This document shows, piece by piece, positions 42,858 through 57,400 of a DNA stretch of 64,000 bases. The notes below the pieces were generated by a model. It made no database searches. It had not been told where the DNA came from and saw only the letters and a list, made by a program, of their open reading frames with translations. A program made the position numbers and the translations under genes. How positions within the stretch are numbered: position 1 is the first letter of the stretch; the number at the start of each line of letters is the position of its first letter. The DNA is from Bugula neritina (lineage: Eukaryota; Bryozoa; Gymnolaemata; Cheilostomatida; Bugulidae): NCBI GenBank assembly GCA_964035545.1, contig OZ037766.1, forward strand, positions 18,069,581 to 18,133,580. The letters are read 5' to 3'.

Positions 42858-43235
42858 TACTGCAACATACTGAAATACACTGTAACATACTGAAACATAT
42901 TGCAAAGTACTGCAACATACTGAAATACACTGTAACATACTGAAAGACGCTGTATCATAATGAAATATACTATAACCCAGTGAAATATACTGCAACATAC
43001 TGAAATATACTGTAACAAACTGAAATATACTGCAACATACTGAAATACACTGTAACATACAGAAATACACTGCAACATACTGCAGCAAACTGCAACATAC
43101 TGCAACATACTGAAACACACTGTAACATATTGAAATACACTGCAACACATTGAAATATGCTTCAACATACCGAAATATATGGTAACCTACTGAAACATGT
43201 TGCAAACTACTGAAATATACTGCAACATACTGCAA
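42855..43235. repeat. H landmark block, copy 7 (in the 1,300-bp duplication)
   Basis: H2-type context with private changes AACCCAGTG (42,974) and GAAACATGTT (43,192). Confidence 0.83.
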
Positions 43236-44157
43236 CTTAATGAAATATACTGTAACACACTGAAATATACTGCAAAATACTGCAAAATACTGTAACATAC
43301 TGAAACATACTGCAACATCCTGAAATATACTGCAACATGCTGAAATATACTGCAAGACACTGAAACCTACTGAAATACACTGTAACATACTGAAATACAC
43401 TGCAACATACTGCAACATACTGAAATACATTGTGACATATTGAAATGCATTGCAACACATTGAAATATGTTGCAAGATACTGAAATATAATGCAACATAC
43501 TGAACGACACTAAAACTCACTGAAGTATAGTGTAATACCTGAAAATGCACTGTGATATACTGAAATACACTGTAACACACTGAAATATACTGCAAAATAC
43601 TGAAACATACTGAAATATATTGCAAAATAATGCAACATACTGAAATACGGTTTAACATACTGAAATACACTGTAACATACTGATATGCACTGCAACATAC
43701 TGAAATACACGGCAACATACTGGAACATACTGGAATATACTGTAACCCACTGAAATATACTACAACATACTGAAATATACTGCAAGATACTGAAACCTAC
43801 TGAAATACACTGTAACATACTGAAATACACTGCAACATGCTGCAACATACTGAAATACACTGTAACATATTAAAATACATTGCAACACATTGAAATAAGT
43901 TGCAAGATATCGAAATATACTGCAACATACTGAAAGACACTAAAACTCACTGAAGTATAGTGAAAAATGTAAAAATGCACTGTGGCATGCTGAAATATAC
44001 TGAAACACGCTGAAATATACTGGAACATACTGAAATAAACTGTAACATACTGAGATATACTGCGAGATACTGAAATATGCTACAACTCACTGAAGTATAG
44101 TGTAATTTACGGAAATGTACTGTAACATACTGAAATTTATTGTAACATACTGAATTA
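42858..44157. repeat. 1,300-bp tandem duplication, copy 1
   Basis: Matches 44,158-45,457 with no difference noticed, including private variants GAAACACACT (43,111), GCAAAATAAT (43,621), TTAAAATACATT (43,870) and GCAAGATATCG (43,901). The joint lies near the GAGTTATAC/GAATTATAC difference at 42,852 versus 44,152. The lack of differences makes this one of the youngest events in the window. Confidence 0.88.
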
Positions 44158-44535
44158 TACTGCAACATACTGAAATACACTGTAACATACTGAAACATAT
44201 TGCAAAGTACTGCAACATACTGAAATACACTGTAACATACTGAAAGACGCTGTATCATAATGAAATATACTATAACCCAGTGAAATATACTGCAACATAC
44301 TGAAATATACTGTAACAAACTGAAATATACTGCAACATACTGAAATACACTGTAACATACAGAAATACACTGCAACATACTGCAGCAAACTGCAACATAC
44401 TGCAACATACTGAAACACACTGTAACATATTGAAATACACTGCAACACATTGAAATATGCTTCAACATACCGAAATATATGGTAACCTACTGAAACATGT
44501 TGCAAACTACTGAAATATACTGCAACATACTGCAA
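44155..44535. repeat. H landmark block, copy 8 (in the 1,300-bp duplication)
   Basis: 1,300 bp after copy 7 with the same private changes. The opening decamer is GAATTATAC, showing that the joint lies at the H edge. Confidence 0.83.
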
Positions 44536-45457
44536 CTTAATGAAATATACTGTAACACACTGAAATATACTGCAAAATACTGCAAAATACTGTAACATAC
44601 TGAAACATACTGCAACATCCTGAAATATACTGCAACATGCTGAAATATACTGCAAGACACTGAAACCTACTGAAATACACTGTAACATACTGAAATACAC
44701 TGCAACATACTGCAACATACTGAAATACATTGTGACATATTGAAATGCATTGCAACACATTGAAATATGTTGCAAGATACTGAAATATAATGCAACATAC
44801 TGAACGACACTAAAACTCACTGAAGTATAGTGTAATACCTGAAAATGCACTGTGATATACTGAAATACACTGTAACACACTGAAATATACTGCAAAATAC
44901 TGAAACATACTGAAATATATTGCAAAATAATGCAACATACTGAAATACGGTTTAACATACTGAAATACACTGTAACATACTGATATGCACTGCAACATAC
45001 TGAAATACACGGCAACATACTGGAACATACTGGAATATACTGTAACCCACTGAAATATACTACAACATACTGAAATATACTGCAAGATACTGAAACCTAC
45101 TGAAATACACTGTAACATACTGAAATACACTGCAACATGCTGCAACATACTGAAATACACTGTAACATATTAAAATACATTGCAACACATTGAAATAAGT
45201 TGCAAGATATCGAAATATACTGCAACATACTGAAAGACACTAAAACTCACTGAAGTATAGTGAAAAATGTAAAAATGCACTGTGGCATGCTGAAATATAC
45301 TGAAACACGCTGAAATATACTGGAACATACTGAAATAAACTGTAACATACTGAGATATACTGCGAGATACTGAAATATGCTACAACTCACTGAAGTATAG
45401 TGTAATTTACGGAAATGTACTGTAACATACTGAAATTTATTGTAACATACTGAATTA
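44158..45457. repeat. 1,300-bp tandem duplication, copy 2
   Basis: Apparently identical to 42,858-44,157. After 45,457 the array continues as at 6,887 (offset 38,571). The preceding GAATTATACT at 44,151 in place of GAGTTATACT shows the joint was made between two different blocks. Confidence 0.88.
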
Positions 45458-47041
45458 TACTGCAACATACTGAAATACACTGTAACATACTGAAAGACAC
45501 TAAAACTCACTGAAGTATAGTGTAATATCTGCAAATGCACTGTAACATATTGAAATTTAGTGTAACACAGTGAAATATACTGTAACATACTGAAATATAC
45601 TGTAGCATACTAAGATATACTGCAAGATAATGAAATATACTACAACTCACTGAAGTATAGTGTAATTTACGAAAATGTACTGTAACATACTGAAATTTAT
45701 TGTAACATACTGAATTATACTGCAACATACTGAAATACACTGCAACATACTGAAATACACTGTAACATACTGAAAGACACTAAAACTCACTGAAGTATAG
45801 TGTAATATCTGCAAATGCACTGTAACATATTGAAATTTACTGTAACACAGTGAAATATACTGTAACATACTGAAATATACTGTAACATACTGAGATATAC
45901 TGCAAGATACTGAAATATACTACAACTCTCTGAAGTATAGTGTAATTTACGAAAATGTACTGTAACATACTGAAATTTATTGTAACATACTGAGTTATAC
46001 TGCAACATACTGAAATACACTGTAACATACTGAAACATATTGCAAAGTACTGCAACATACTGAAATACACTGTAACATACTGAAAGACGCTGTATCATAA
46101 TGAAATATACTATAACCCACTGAAATATACTGCAACATACTGAAATATACTGTAACAAACTGAAATATACTGCAACATACTGAAATACACTGTAACATAC
46201 AGAAATACACTGCAACATACTGCAGCAAACTGCAACATACTGCAACATACTGAAATACACTGTAACATATTGAAATACACTGCAACACATTGAAATATGC
46301 TTCAACATACCGAAATATATGGTAACCTACTGAAATATGTTGCAAACTACTGAAATATGCTGCAACATACTGCAACTTAATGAAATATACTGTAACATAC
46401 TGAAATATACTGGAAGATACTGAAACCTACTGAAATACACTGTAACATACTGAAATACACTGTAACATATTGAAATACATTGCAACACATTGAAATAAGT
46501 TGCAAGATACTGAATTATACTGCAACATACTGAAAGACACTAAAACTCACTGAAGTATAGTGAAAAATCTGAAAATGCACTGTGGCATACTGAAAAATAC
46601 TGAAACACGCTGAAATATACTGAAACATACTGAAATAAACTGCAACATACTGAGATATACTGCAAGATACTGAAATATACTACAACTCACTGAAGTATAG
46701 TGTAGTTTGCAGAAATGTACTGTAACACACTGAAATTTATTGTATCATACTGAAATATACGGCAACGTACTGAAATACACTGTAACATACTGAAATATAT
46801 TGCAAAATACTGCAACATACTGAAGTATACTGCAACATACTGAAAGACACTAGAACTCACTGAAGTATAGTGTAATATCTGCAAATGCACTGTAACATAC
46901 TGAAATTACTGTAACACACTGAAATATACTGTAACATACTGAAATATACTGTAACATACGGAGATATACTGCGAGATACTGAAATATACTACAACTCACT
47001 GAAGTATAGTGTAATTTTCGGAAATGTACTGTAACATACCG
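45458..47041. repeat. Mosaic segment with H landmark and 1-bp deletion landmark
   Basis: The first part matches 6,887-7,300 (offset 38,571), then from about 45,840 matches 8,450 onward (offset 37,391), and after a 30-bp loss near 46,450 continues at offset 37,361. The 30-bp loss removes one GCAACATACT-GCAACATACT-GAAATACACT group. It contains H at 45,995 and the 1-bp deletion at 46,901. Confidence 0.75.
45995..46375. repeat. H landmark block, copy 9
   Basis: Ends in GAAATATGCT GCAAC, unlike the GAAATATATT of other copies. It is followed by a 30-bp loss near 46,450. Confidence 0.83.
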
Positions 47042-48306
47042 AATTTTATGGTAACATACTGAATTATACTGCAACATACTGAAATATACTGTAACGTACT
47101 GAAATATGTTGCAAAATACTGCAACATACTGAAATACACTGTAACATACTGAAATACGCTGTATCATACTGAAATATACTATAACCCACTGAAATATACT
47201 GCAACATACTGAAATATACTGTAACATACTGAAATATACTGCAACATACTGAAATACACTGTAACATACAGAAATACACTGCAACATACTGCAGCATACT
47301 GCAACATGCTGCAACATGCTGAAATACACTGTAACATATTGAAATATACTGCAACATACTGGAACATACTGGAATATACTGTAACCCACTGAAATATACT
47401 GCAACATACTGAAATATACTGCAAGATACTGAAACCTACTGAAATACACTGTACCATACTGAAATACACTGCAACATGCTGCAACATACTGAAATACACT
47501 GTAACATATTGAAATACATTGCAACACATTGAAATAAGTTGCAAGATAACGAAATATACTGCAACATACTGAAAGACACTAAAACTCACTGAAGTATAGT
47601 GAAAAATCTAAAAATGCACTGTGGCATACTGAAATATACTGAAACACGCTGAAATATACTGGAACATACTGAAATAAACTGTAACATACTGAGATATACT
47701 GCAAGATACTGAAACCTACTGAAATACACTGTAACATACTGAAATACACTGCAACATACTGCAACATACTGAAATACATTGTGACATATTGAAATGCATT
47801 GCAACACATTGAAATATGTTGCAAGATACTGAAATATAATGCAACATACTGAACGACACTAAAACTCACTGAAGTATAGTGTAATACCTGAAAATGCACT
47901 GTGATATACTGAAATACACTGTAACACACTGAAATATACTGCAAAATACTGAAACATACTGAAATATATTGCAAAATACTGCAACATACTGAAATACGGT
48001 TTAACATACTGAAATACACTGTAACATACTGATATGCACTGCAACATACTGAAATACACGGCAACATACTGGAACATACTGGAATATACTGTAACCCACT
48101 GAAATACACTACAACATACTGAAATATACTGCAAGATACTGAAACCTACTGAAATACACTGTAACATACTGAAATACACTGCAACATGCTGCAACATACT
48201 GAAATACACTGTAACATATTAAAATACATTGCAACACATTGAAATAAGTTGCAAGATACCGAAACATACTGCAACATACTGAAAGACACTAAAACTCACT
48301 GAAGTA
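47042..48306. repeat. About 1.26-kb block, copy 1 of a pair (partner 50,571-51,775)
   Basis: Begins at GAATTTTATG and ends just after a GAAGTATGGT marker. The last kilobase matches its partner at offset 3,469. Before about 47,430 the offset is 3,529, because the partner lacks 60 bp. The GATATGCACT and ACACGGCAAC decamers (48,031-48,060) are shared with 6,100-6,130. Confidence 0.78.
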
Positions 48307-50418
48307 TGGTGTAATATCTGCAAATGCACTGTAACATATTGAAATTTACTGTAACACAGTGAAATATACTGTAACATACTGAAATATACTGTAACATACA
48401 GAGATATACTGCAAGATACTGAAATATACTACAACTCACTGAAATATAGTGTAATTTACGAAAATGTACTGTAACATACTGAAATTTATTGTAACATACT
48501 GAATTATACTGCAACATACTGGAATACACTGTAACATACTGAAACATATTGCAAAATACTGCAACATACTGAAATACGCTGTAACATACTGAAAGACGCC
48601 GTATCATACTGAAATATACTATAACCCACTGAAATATACTGCAACATACTGAAAAATACTGTAACATACTGAAATATACTGCAACATACTGAAATACACT
48701 GTAACATACAGCAATACACTGCAACATACTGCAGCATACTGCAACATACTGCAACATGCTGAAATACACTGTAACATACTGAAATATATTGCAAAATACT
48801 GCAACATACTGAAATACACTGTAACATACTGAAAGACACTAAAACTCACTGAAGTATAGCGTAATATCTGGAAATGCACTGTGACATACTGAAATATACT
48901 GAAACACGCTGAAATATACTGCAACATACTGAAATATACTGTAACATACCGAAATTTATTGTAACATACCGAATTATACTGCAACATACTGAAATATACT
49001 GTAACATACTGAAATATATTGCAAAATACTGCAACATACTTAAATACACTGTAACATACTGAAAGACACTAAAACTCACTGAAGTATAGTGTAATATCTG
49101 GAAATGCACTGTGACATACTGAAATATACTGAAACACGCTGAATTATACTGCAACATACTGAAATACACTGCAACATACTGAAATACACTGTAACATACT
49201 GAAAGACACTAAAACTCACTGAAGAATAGTGTAATATCTGCAAATGCACTGTAACATATTGAAATTTACTGTAACACAGTGAAATATACTGTAACATACT
49301 GAAATATACTGTAACATACTGAGATATACTGCAAGATACTGAAATATACTACAACTCTCTGAAGTATAGTGTAATTTACGAAAATGTACTGTAACATACT
49401 GAAATTTATAGTAACATACTGAGTTATACTGCAACATACTGAAATACACTGTAACATACTGAAACATATTGCAAAGTACTGCAACATACTGAAATACACT
49501 GTAACATACTGAAAGACGCTGTATCATAATGAAATATACTATAACCCACTGAAATATACTGCAACATACTGAAATATACTGTAACAAACTGAAATATACT
49601 GCAACTTACTGAAATACACTGTAACATACAGAAATACACTGCAACATACTGCAGCAAACTGCAACATACTGCAACATACTGAAATACACTGTAACATATT
49701 GAAATACACTGCAACACATTGAAATATGCTTCAACATACCGAAATATATGGTAACCTACTGAAATATGTTGCAAACTACTGAAATATATTGCAACATACT
49801 GCAACTTAATGAAATATACTGTAAAATACTGAAATATACTGGAAGATACTGAAACCTACTGAAATACACTGTAACATACTGAAATACACTGCAACATACT
49901 GCAACATACTGAAATACACTGTAACATATTGAAATACATTGCAACACATTGAAATAAGTTGCAAGATACTGAATTATACTGCAACATACTGAAAGACACT
50001 AAAACTAACTGAAGTATAGTGAAAAATCTGAAAATGCACTGTGGCATACTGAAATATACTGAAACACGCTGAAATATACTGGAACATACTGAAATAAACT
50101 GCAACATACTGAGATATACTGCAAGATACTGAAATATACTACAACTCACTGAAGTATAGTGTAGTTTGCAGAAATGTACTGTAACACACTGAAATTTATT
50201 GTATCATACTGAAATATACGGCAACGTACTGAAATACACTGTAACATACTGAAATATATTGCAAAATACTGCAACATACTGAAGTATACTGCAACATACT
50301 GAAAGACACTAAAACTCACTGAAGTATAGTGTAATATCTGCAAATGCACTGTAACATACTGAAATTACTGTAACACACTGAAATATACTGTAACATACTG
50401 AAATATACTGTAACATAC
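48307..50418. repeat. About 2.1-kb block matching 7,487-9,598
   Basis: Constant offset of 40,820 bp, including H at 49,424 and the 1-bp deletion at 50,360. It carries GCAACTTACT within H (near 49,601), a variant shared only with the H copies at 25 and 54,073. This links it to the left-end long repeat rather than to the 8-22 kb units. Confidence 0.8.
49424..49804. repeat. H landmark block, copy 10
   Basis: Carries GCAACTTACT and is preceded by GAAATTTATAG, a private change. It is 4,649 bp before the next H. Confidence 0.85.
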
Positions 50419-50419
50419 T

Positions 50420-50519
50420 GAAATACACTGTAACATACTGAAACATATTGTAAAATACTGCAACATGCTGAAATACACTGTAACATACTGAAAGACGCTG
50501 TATCATACTGAAATATACT
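50420..50519. repeat. 100-bp beta-type patch inside a foreign block
   Basis: Ten decamers identical to 33,041-33,140 and 37,811-37,910, with the private GTAAAATAC and GCAACATGCTGAAATAC forms that I otherwise see only in beta units. To the left the sequence is of the 9.5-kb type and to the right it resumes with ACTACAACTCACT and AATTTTCGG of that type. It looks like a gene-conversion tract or double exchange between blocks over 12 kb apart. Confidence 0.72.
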
Positions 50520-50570
50520 ACAACTCACTGAAGTATAGTGTAATTTTCGGAAATGTACTGTAACATACTG

Positions 50571-51775
50571 AATTTTATGGTAACATACTGAATTATACTG
50601 CAACATACTGAAATATACTGTAACGTACTGAAATATGTTGCAAAATACTGCAACATACTGAAATACACTGTAACATACTGAAATACGCTGTAACATACTG
50701 AAATATACTATAACCCACTGAAATATACTGCAACATACTGAAATATACTGTAACATACTGAAATATACTGCAACATACTGAAATACACTGTAACATACAG
50801 AAATACACTGCAACATGCTGCAGCATACTGCAACATGCTGCAACATGCTGAAATACACTGTAACATATTGAAATATACTGCAACATACTGGAACATACTG
50901 GAATATACTGTAACCCACTGAAATATACTGCAACATACTGAAATATACTGCAACATACTGAAATACACTGTAACATATTGAAATACATTGCAACACATTG
51001 AAATAAGTTGCAAGATACCGAAATATACTGCAACATACTGAAAGACACTAAAACTCACTGAAGTATAGTGAAAAATCTAAAAATGCACTGTGGCATACTG
51101 AAATATACTGAAACACGCTGAAATATACTGGAACATACTGAAATAAACTGTAACATACTGAGATATACTGCAAGATACTGAAACCTACTGAAATACACTG
51201 TAACATACTGAAATACACTGCAACATACTGCAACATACTGAAATACATTGTGACATATTGAAATGCATTGCAACACATTGAAATATGTTGCAAGATACTG
51301 AAATATAATGCAACATACTGAACGACACTAAAACTCACTGAAGTATAGTGTAATACCTGAAAATGCACTGTGATATACTGAAATACACTGTAACACACTG
51401 AAATATACTGCAAAATACTGAAACATACTGAAATATATTGCAAAATACTGCAACATACTGAAATACGGTTTAACATACTGAAATACACTGTAACATACTG
51501 ATATGCACTGCAACATACTGAAATACACGGCAACATACTGGAACATACTGGAATATACTGTAACCCACTGAAATACACTACAACATACTGAAATATACTG
51601 CAAGATACTGAAACCTACTGAAATACACTGTAACATACTGAAATACACTGCAACATGCTGCAAAATACTGAAATACACTGTAACATATTAAAATACATTG
51701 CAACACATTGAAATAAGTTGCAAGATACCGAAATATACTGCAACATACTGAAAGACACTAAAACTCACTGAAGTA
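50571..51775. repeat. About 1.2-kb block, copy 2 of a pair (partner 47,042-48,306)
   Basis: Copy of 47,042-48,306 that lacks 60 bp (6 decamers) near 50,950, where GCAAGATACT GAAACCTACT and four following decamers are missing. Small differences include CAAAATACTG at 51,661 versus CAACATACTG. Confidence 0.78.
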
Positions 51776-54048
51776 TAGTGAAAAATGTAAAAATGCACTG
51801 TGGCATGCTGAAATATACTGAAACACGCTGAAATATACTGGAACATACTGAAATAAACTGTAACATACTGAGATATACTGCAAGATACTGAAATATACTA
51901 CAACTCACTGAAGTATAGCGTAATTTGCAGAAATGTACTGTAACACACTGAAATTTATTGTATCATACTGAAATATACTGCAACGTACTGAAATACACTG
52001 TAACATACTGAAACATATTGCAAAATACTGCAACATACTGAAATACACTGTAACATACTGAAACATATTGCAAAATACTGCAACATACTGAAATACACTG
52101 TAACATACTGAAATATACTGCAACATACTAAAAGACACTAAAACTCACTGAAGTATAGTGTAATATCTGCAAATGCACTGTAACATACTGAAATTTACTG
52201 TAACACACTGAAATATACTGTAACATACTGAAATATACTGTAACATACTGAGATATACTGCGAGATACTGAAATATGCTGCAACTCACTGAAGTATAGTG
52301 TAACTTACGGAAATGTACTGTAACATACTGAAATTCATTGTAACATACTGAATTATACTGCAACATACTGAAATACACTGTAACATACTGAAAGACACTA
52401 AAACTCACTGAAGTATAGTGTAATATCTGCAAATGCACTGTAACATATTGAAATTTAGTGTAACACAGTGAAATATACTGTAACATACTGAAATATACTG
52501 TAACATACTAAGATATACTGCAAGATAATGAAATATACTACAACTCACTGAAGTATAGTGTAATTTACAAAAATGTACTGTAACATACTGAAATTTATTG
52601 TAACATACTGAATTATACTGCAACATACTGAAATACACTGCAACATACTGAAATACACTGTAACATATTGAAAGACACTAAAACTCACTGAAGTATAGTG
52701 TAATATCTGCAAATGCACTGTAACATATTGAAATTTACGGTAACACAGTGAAATATACTGTAACATACTGAAATATACTGTAACATACAGAGATATACTG
52801 CAAGATACTGAAATATACTACAACTCTCTGAAGTATAGTGTAATTTACGAAAATGTACTGTAACATACTGAAATTTATTGTAACATACTGAATTATACTG
52901 CAACATACTGAAAAACACTGTAACATACTGAAAGACACTAAAACTCACTGAAGTATAGTGTAATATCTGCAAATGCACTGTAATATATTGAAATTTACTG
53001 TAACACAGTGAAATATACTGTAACATACTGAAATATACTGTAACATACTGAGATATACTGCAAGATACTGAAATATACTACAACTCACTGAAGTATAGTG
53101 TAATTTACGAAAATGTACTGTAACATACTGAAGTTTATTGTAACATACTGAATTATACTGCAACATACTGGAATACACTGTAACATACTGAAACATATTG
53201 CAAAATACTGCAACATACTGAAATACGCTGTAACATACTGAAAGACGCCGTATCATACTGAAATATACTATAACCCACTGAAATATACTGCAACATACTG
53301 AAAAATACTGTAACATACTGAAATATACTGCAACATACTGAAATACACTGTAACATACAGAAATACACTGCAACATACTGCAGCATACTGCAACATACTG
53401 CAACATGCTGAAATACACTGTAACATACTGAAATATATTGCAAAATACTGCAACATACTGAAATACACTGTAACATACTGAAAGACACTAAAACTCACTG
53501 AAGTATAGTGTAATATCTGGAAATGCACTGTGACATACTGAAATATACTGAAACACGCTGAAATATACTGCAACATACTGAAATATACTGTAACATACCG
53601 AAATTTATTGTAACATACCGAATTATACTGCAACATACTGAAATATACTGTAACATACTGAAATATATTGCAAAATACTGCAACATACTTAAATACACTG
53701 TAACATACTGAAAGACACTAAAACTCACTGAAGTATAGTGTAATATCTGGAAATGCACTGTGACATACTGAAATATACTGAAACACGCTGAATTATACTG
53801 CAACATACTGAAATACACTGCAACATACTGAAATACACTGTAACATACTGAAAGACACTAAAACTCACTGAAGTATAGTGTAATATCTGCAAATGCACTG
53901 TAACATATTGAAATTTACTGTAACACAGTGAAATATACTGTAACATACTGAAATATACTGTAACATACTGAGATATACTGCAAGATACTGAAATATACTA
54001 CAACTCTCTGAAGTATAGTGTAATTTACGAAAATGTACTGTAACATAC
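51776..54048. repeat. About 2.3-kb block matching 6,380-8,579
   Basis: From about 52,130 the match to the left end is at constant offset 45,469. It includes a 50-bp direct duplication at 51,991-52,090. The GAAATTCATT near 7,661 is GAAGTTTATT here (53,131). It leads straight into the right copy of the 54,048-bp repeat. Confidence 0.77.
51991..52090. repeat. 50-bp tandem duplication
   Basis: Two consecutive 50-bp copies, each AAATACACTG TAACATACTG AAACATATTG CAAAATACTG CAACATACTG, where related blocks have this group once. It is a five-decamer step and the smallest clear tandem gain seen. Confidence 0.75.
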
Positions 54049-54072
54049 GGAAATTTATTGTAACATACTGAG

Positions 54073-54453
54073 TTATACTGCAACATACTGAAATACACTG
54101 TAACATACTGAAACATATTGCAAAGTACTGCAACATACTGAAATACACTGTAACATACTGAAAGACGCTGTATCATAATGAAATATACTATAACCCACTG
54201 AAATATACTGCAACATACTGAAATATACTGTAACAAACTGAAATATACTGCAACTTACTGAAATACACTGTAACATACAGAAATACACTGCAACATACTG
54301 CAGCAAACTGCAACATACTGCAACATACTGAAATACACTGTAACATATTGAAATACACTGCAACACATTGAAATATGCTTCAACATACCGAAATATATGG
54401 TAACCTACTGAAATATGTTGCAAACTACTGAAATATATTGCAACATACTGCAA
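54073..54453. repeat. H landmark block, copy 11
   Basis: Exact equivalent of copy 1 at 54,048 bp distance, including GCAACTTACT and the CGGAAATTT just upstream. Confidence 0.88.
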
Positions 54454-57400
54454 CTTAATGAAATATACTTTAAAATACTGAAATATACTGGAAGATACTG
54501 AAACCTACTGAAATACACTGTAACATACTGAAATACACTGCAACATACTGCAACATACTGAAATACACTGTAACATATTGAAATACATTGCAACACACTG
54601 AAATAAGTTGCAAGATACTGAATTATACTGCAACATACTGAAAGACACTAAAACTAACTGAAGTATAGTGAAAAATCTGAAAATGCACTGTGGCATACTG
54701 AAATATACTGAAACACGCTGAAATATACTGGAACATACTGAAATAAACTGCAACATACTGAGATATACTGCAAGATACTGAAATATACTACAACTCACTG
54801 AAGTATAGTGTAGTTTGCAGAAATGTACTGTAACACACTGAAATTTATTGTATCATACTGAAATATACGGCAACGTACTGAAATACACTGTAACATACTG
54901 AAATATATTGCAAAATACTGCAACATACTGAAGTATACTGCAACATACTGAAAGACACTAAAACTCACTGAAGTATAGTGTAATATCTGCAAATGCACTG
55001 TAACATACTGAAATTACTGTAACACACTGAAATATACTGTAACATACTGAAATATACTGTAACATACGGAGATATACTGCGAGATACTGAAATATACTAC
55101 AACTCACTGAAGTATAGTGTAATTTTCGGAAATGTACTGTAACATACTGAATTTTATGGTAACATACTGAATTATACTGCAACATACTGAAATATACTGT
55201 AACGTACTGAAATATGTTGCAAAATACTGCAACATACTGAAATACACTGTAACATACTGAAATACGCTGTATCATACTGAAATATACTATAACCCACTGA
55301 AATATACTGCAACATACTGAAATATACTGTAACATACTGAAATATACTGCAACATACTGAAATACACTGTAACATACAGAAATACACTGCAACATACTGC
55401 AGCATACTGCAACATGCTGCAACATACTGAAATACACTGTAACATATTGAAATACACTGCAACACATTGAAATTTGCTGTAACATACTGAGATATACTGC
55501 AAGACACTGAAATATACTACAGCTCACTGAAGTATAGTGTAATTTACGGAAATGTACTGTAACATACTGAAATTTATTGTAACATACTGAAATATACTGC
55601 AACATACTGAAATACACTGTAACATACTGAAATATATTGCAAAATACTGCAACATACTGAAATACACTGTAACATGCTCAAATACATTTTATCATATTGC
55701 AATATGCTATAACCCACTGAAATATACTGCAACTTAGTGAAATATACTGTAACATACTGAAATATACTGCAACATACTGAAATACACTGTAACATACAGA
55801 AGTACGCTGTAACATTCAGAAATACACTGCAACATACTGCAACATACTGAAATACACTGTAACATACTGAAACACACTGCAACATACTGAAATATACTGC
55901 AACATACTGGAACATACTGGAATATACTGTAACCCACTGAAATATACTGCAACATACTGAAATATACTGCAAGATACTGAAACCTACTGAAATACACTGT
56001 AACATACTGAAATACACTGCAACATGCTGCAACATACTGAAATACACTGTAACATATTGAAATACATTGCAACACATTGAAATAAGTTGCAAGATACCGA
56101 AATATACTGCAACATACTGAAAGACACTAAAACTCACTGAAGTATAGTGAAAAATCTAAAAATAAACTGTGGCATACTGAAATATACTGAAACACGCTGA
56201 AATATACTGGAACATACTGAAATAAACTGTAACATACTGAGATATACTGCAAGATACTGAAATATGCTACAACTCACTGAAGTATAGTGTAATTTACGGA
56301 AATGTACTGTAACATACTGAAATTTATTGTAACATACTGAATTATACTGCAACATACTGAAAAACACTGTAACATACTGAAAGACACTAAAACTCACTGA
56401 AGTATACTGTAATATCTGCAAATGCACTGTAATATATTGAAATTTACTGTAACACAGTGAAATACACTGTAACATACTGAAATACACTGTAACATACTGA
56501 GATATACTGCAAGATACTGAAATATACTACAACTCACTGAAGTATAGTGTAATTTACGAAAATGTACTGTAACATACTGAAATTTATTGTAACATACTGA
56601 ATTATACTGCAACATACTGGAATACACTGTAACATACTGAAACATATTGCAAAATACTGCAACATACTGAAATACGCTGTAACATACTGAAAGACGCCGT
56701 ATCATACTGAAATATACTATAACCCACTGAAATATACTGCAACATACTGAAAAATACTGTAACATACTGAAATATACTGCAACATACTGAAATACACTGT
56801 AACATACAGAAATACACTGCAACATACTGCAGCATACTGCAACATACTGCAACACGCTGAAATACACTGTAACATACTGAAATATATTGCAAAATACTGC
56901 AACATACTGAAATACACTGTAACATACTGAAAGACACTAAAACTCACTGAAGTATAGTGTAATATCTGGAAATGCACTGTGACATACTGAAATATACTGA
57001 AACACGCTGAAATATACTGCAACATACTGAAATATACTGTAACATACCGAAATTTATTGTAACATACCGAATTATACTGCAACATACTGAAATATACTGT
57101 AACATACTGAAATACATTGCAAAATACTGCAACATACTTAAATACACTGTAACATACTGAAAGACACTAAAACTCACTGAAGTATAGTGTAATATCTGGA
57201 AATGCACTGTGACATACTGAAATATACTGAAACACGCTGAAATATACTTCAACATACTGAAATATACCTAAAAATATTGAAACATACTGAAATACACTGT
57301 AACATGCTGAAATACACTGTATCATACTGAAGTATACTGTAACGCACTGAAATATACTGCAACATACTGTATTATACTGAAACATACTGCAATATCCTGA

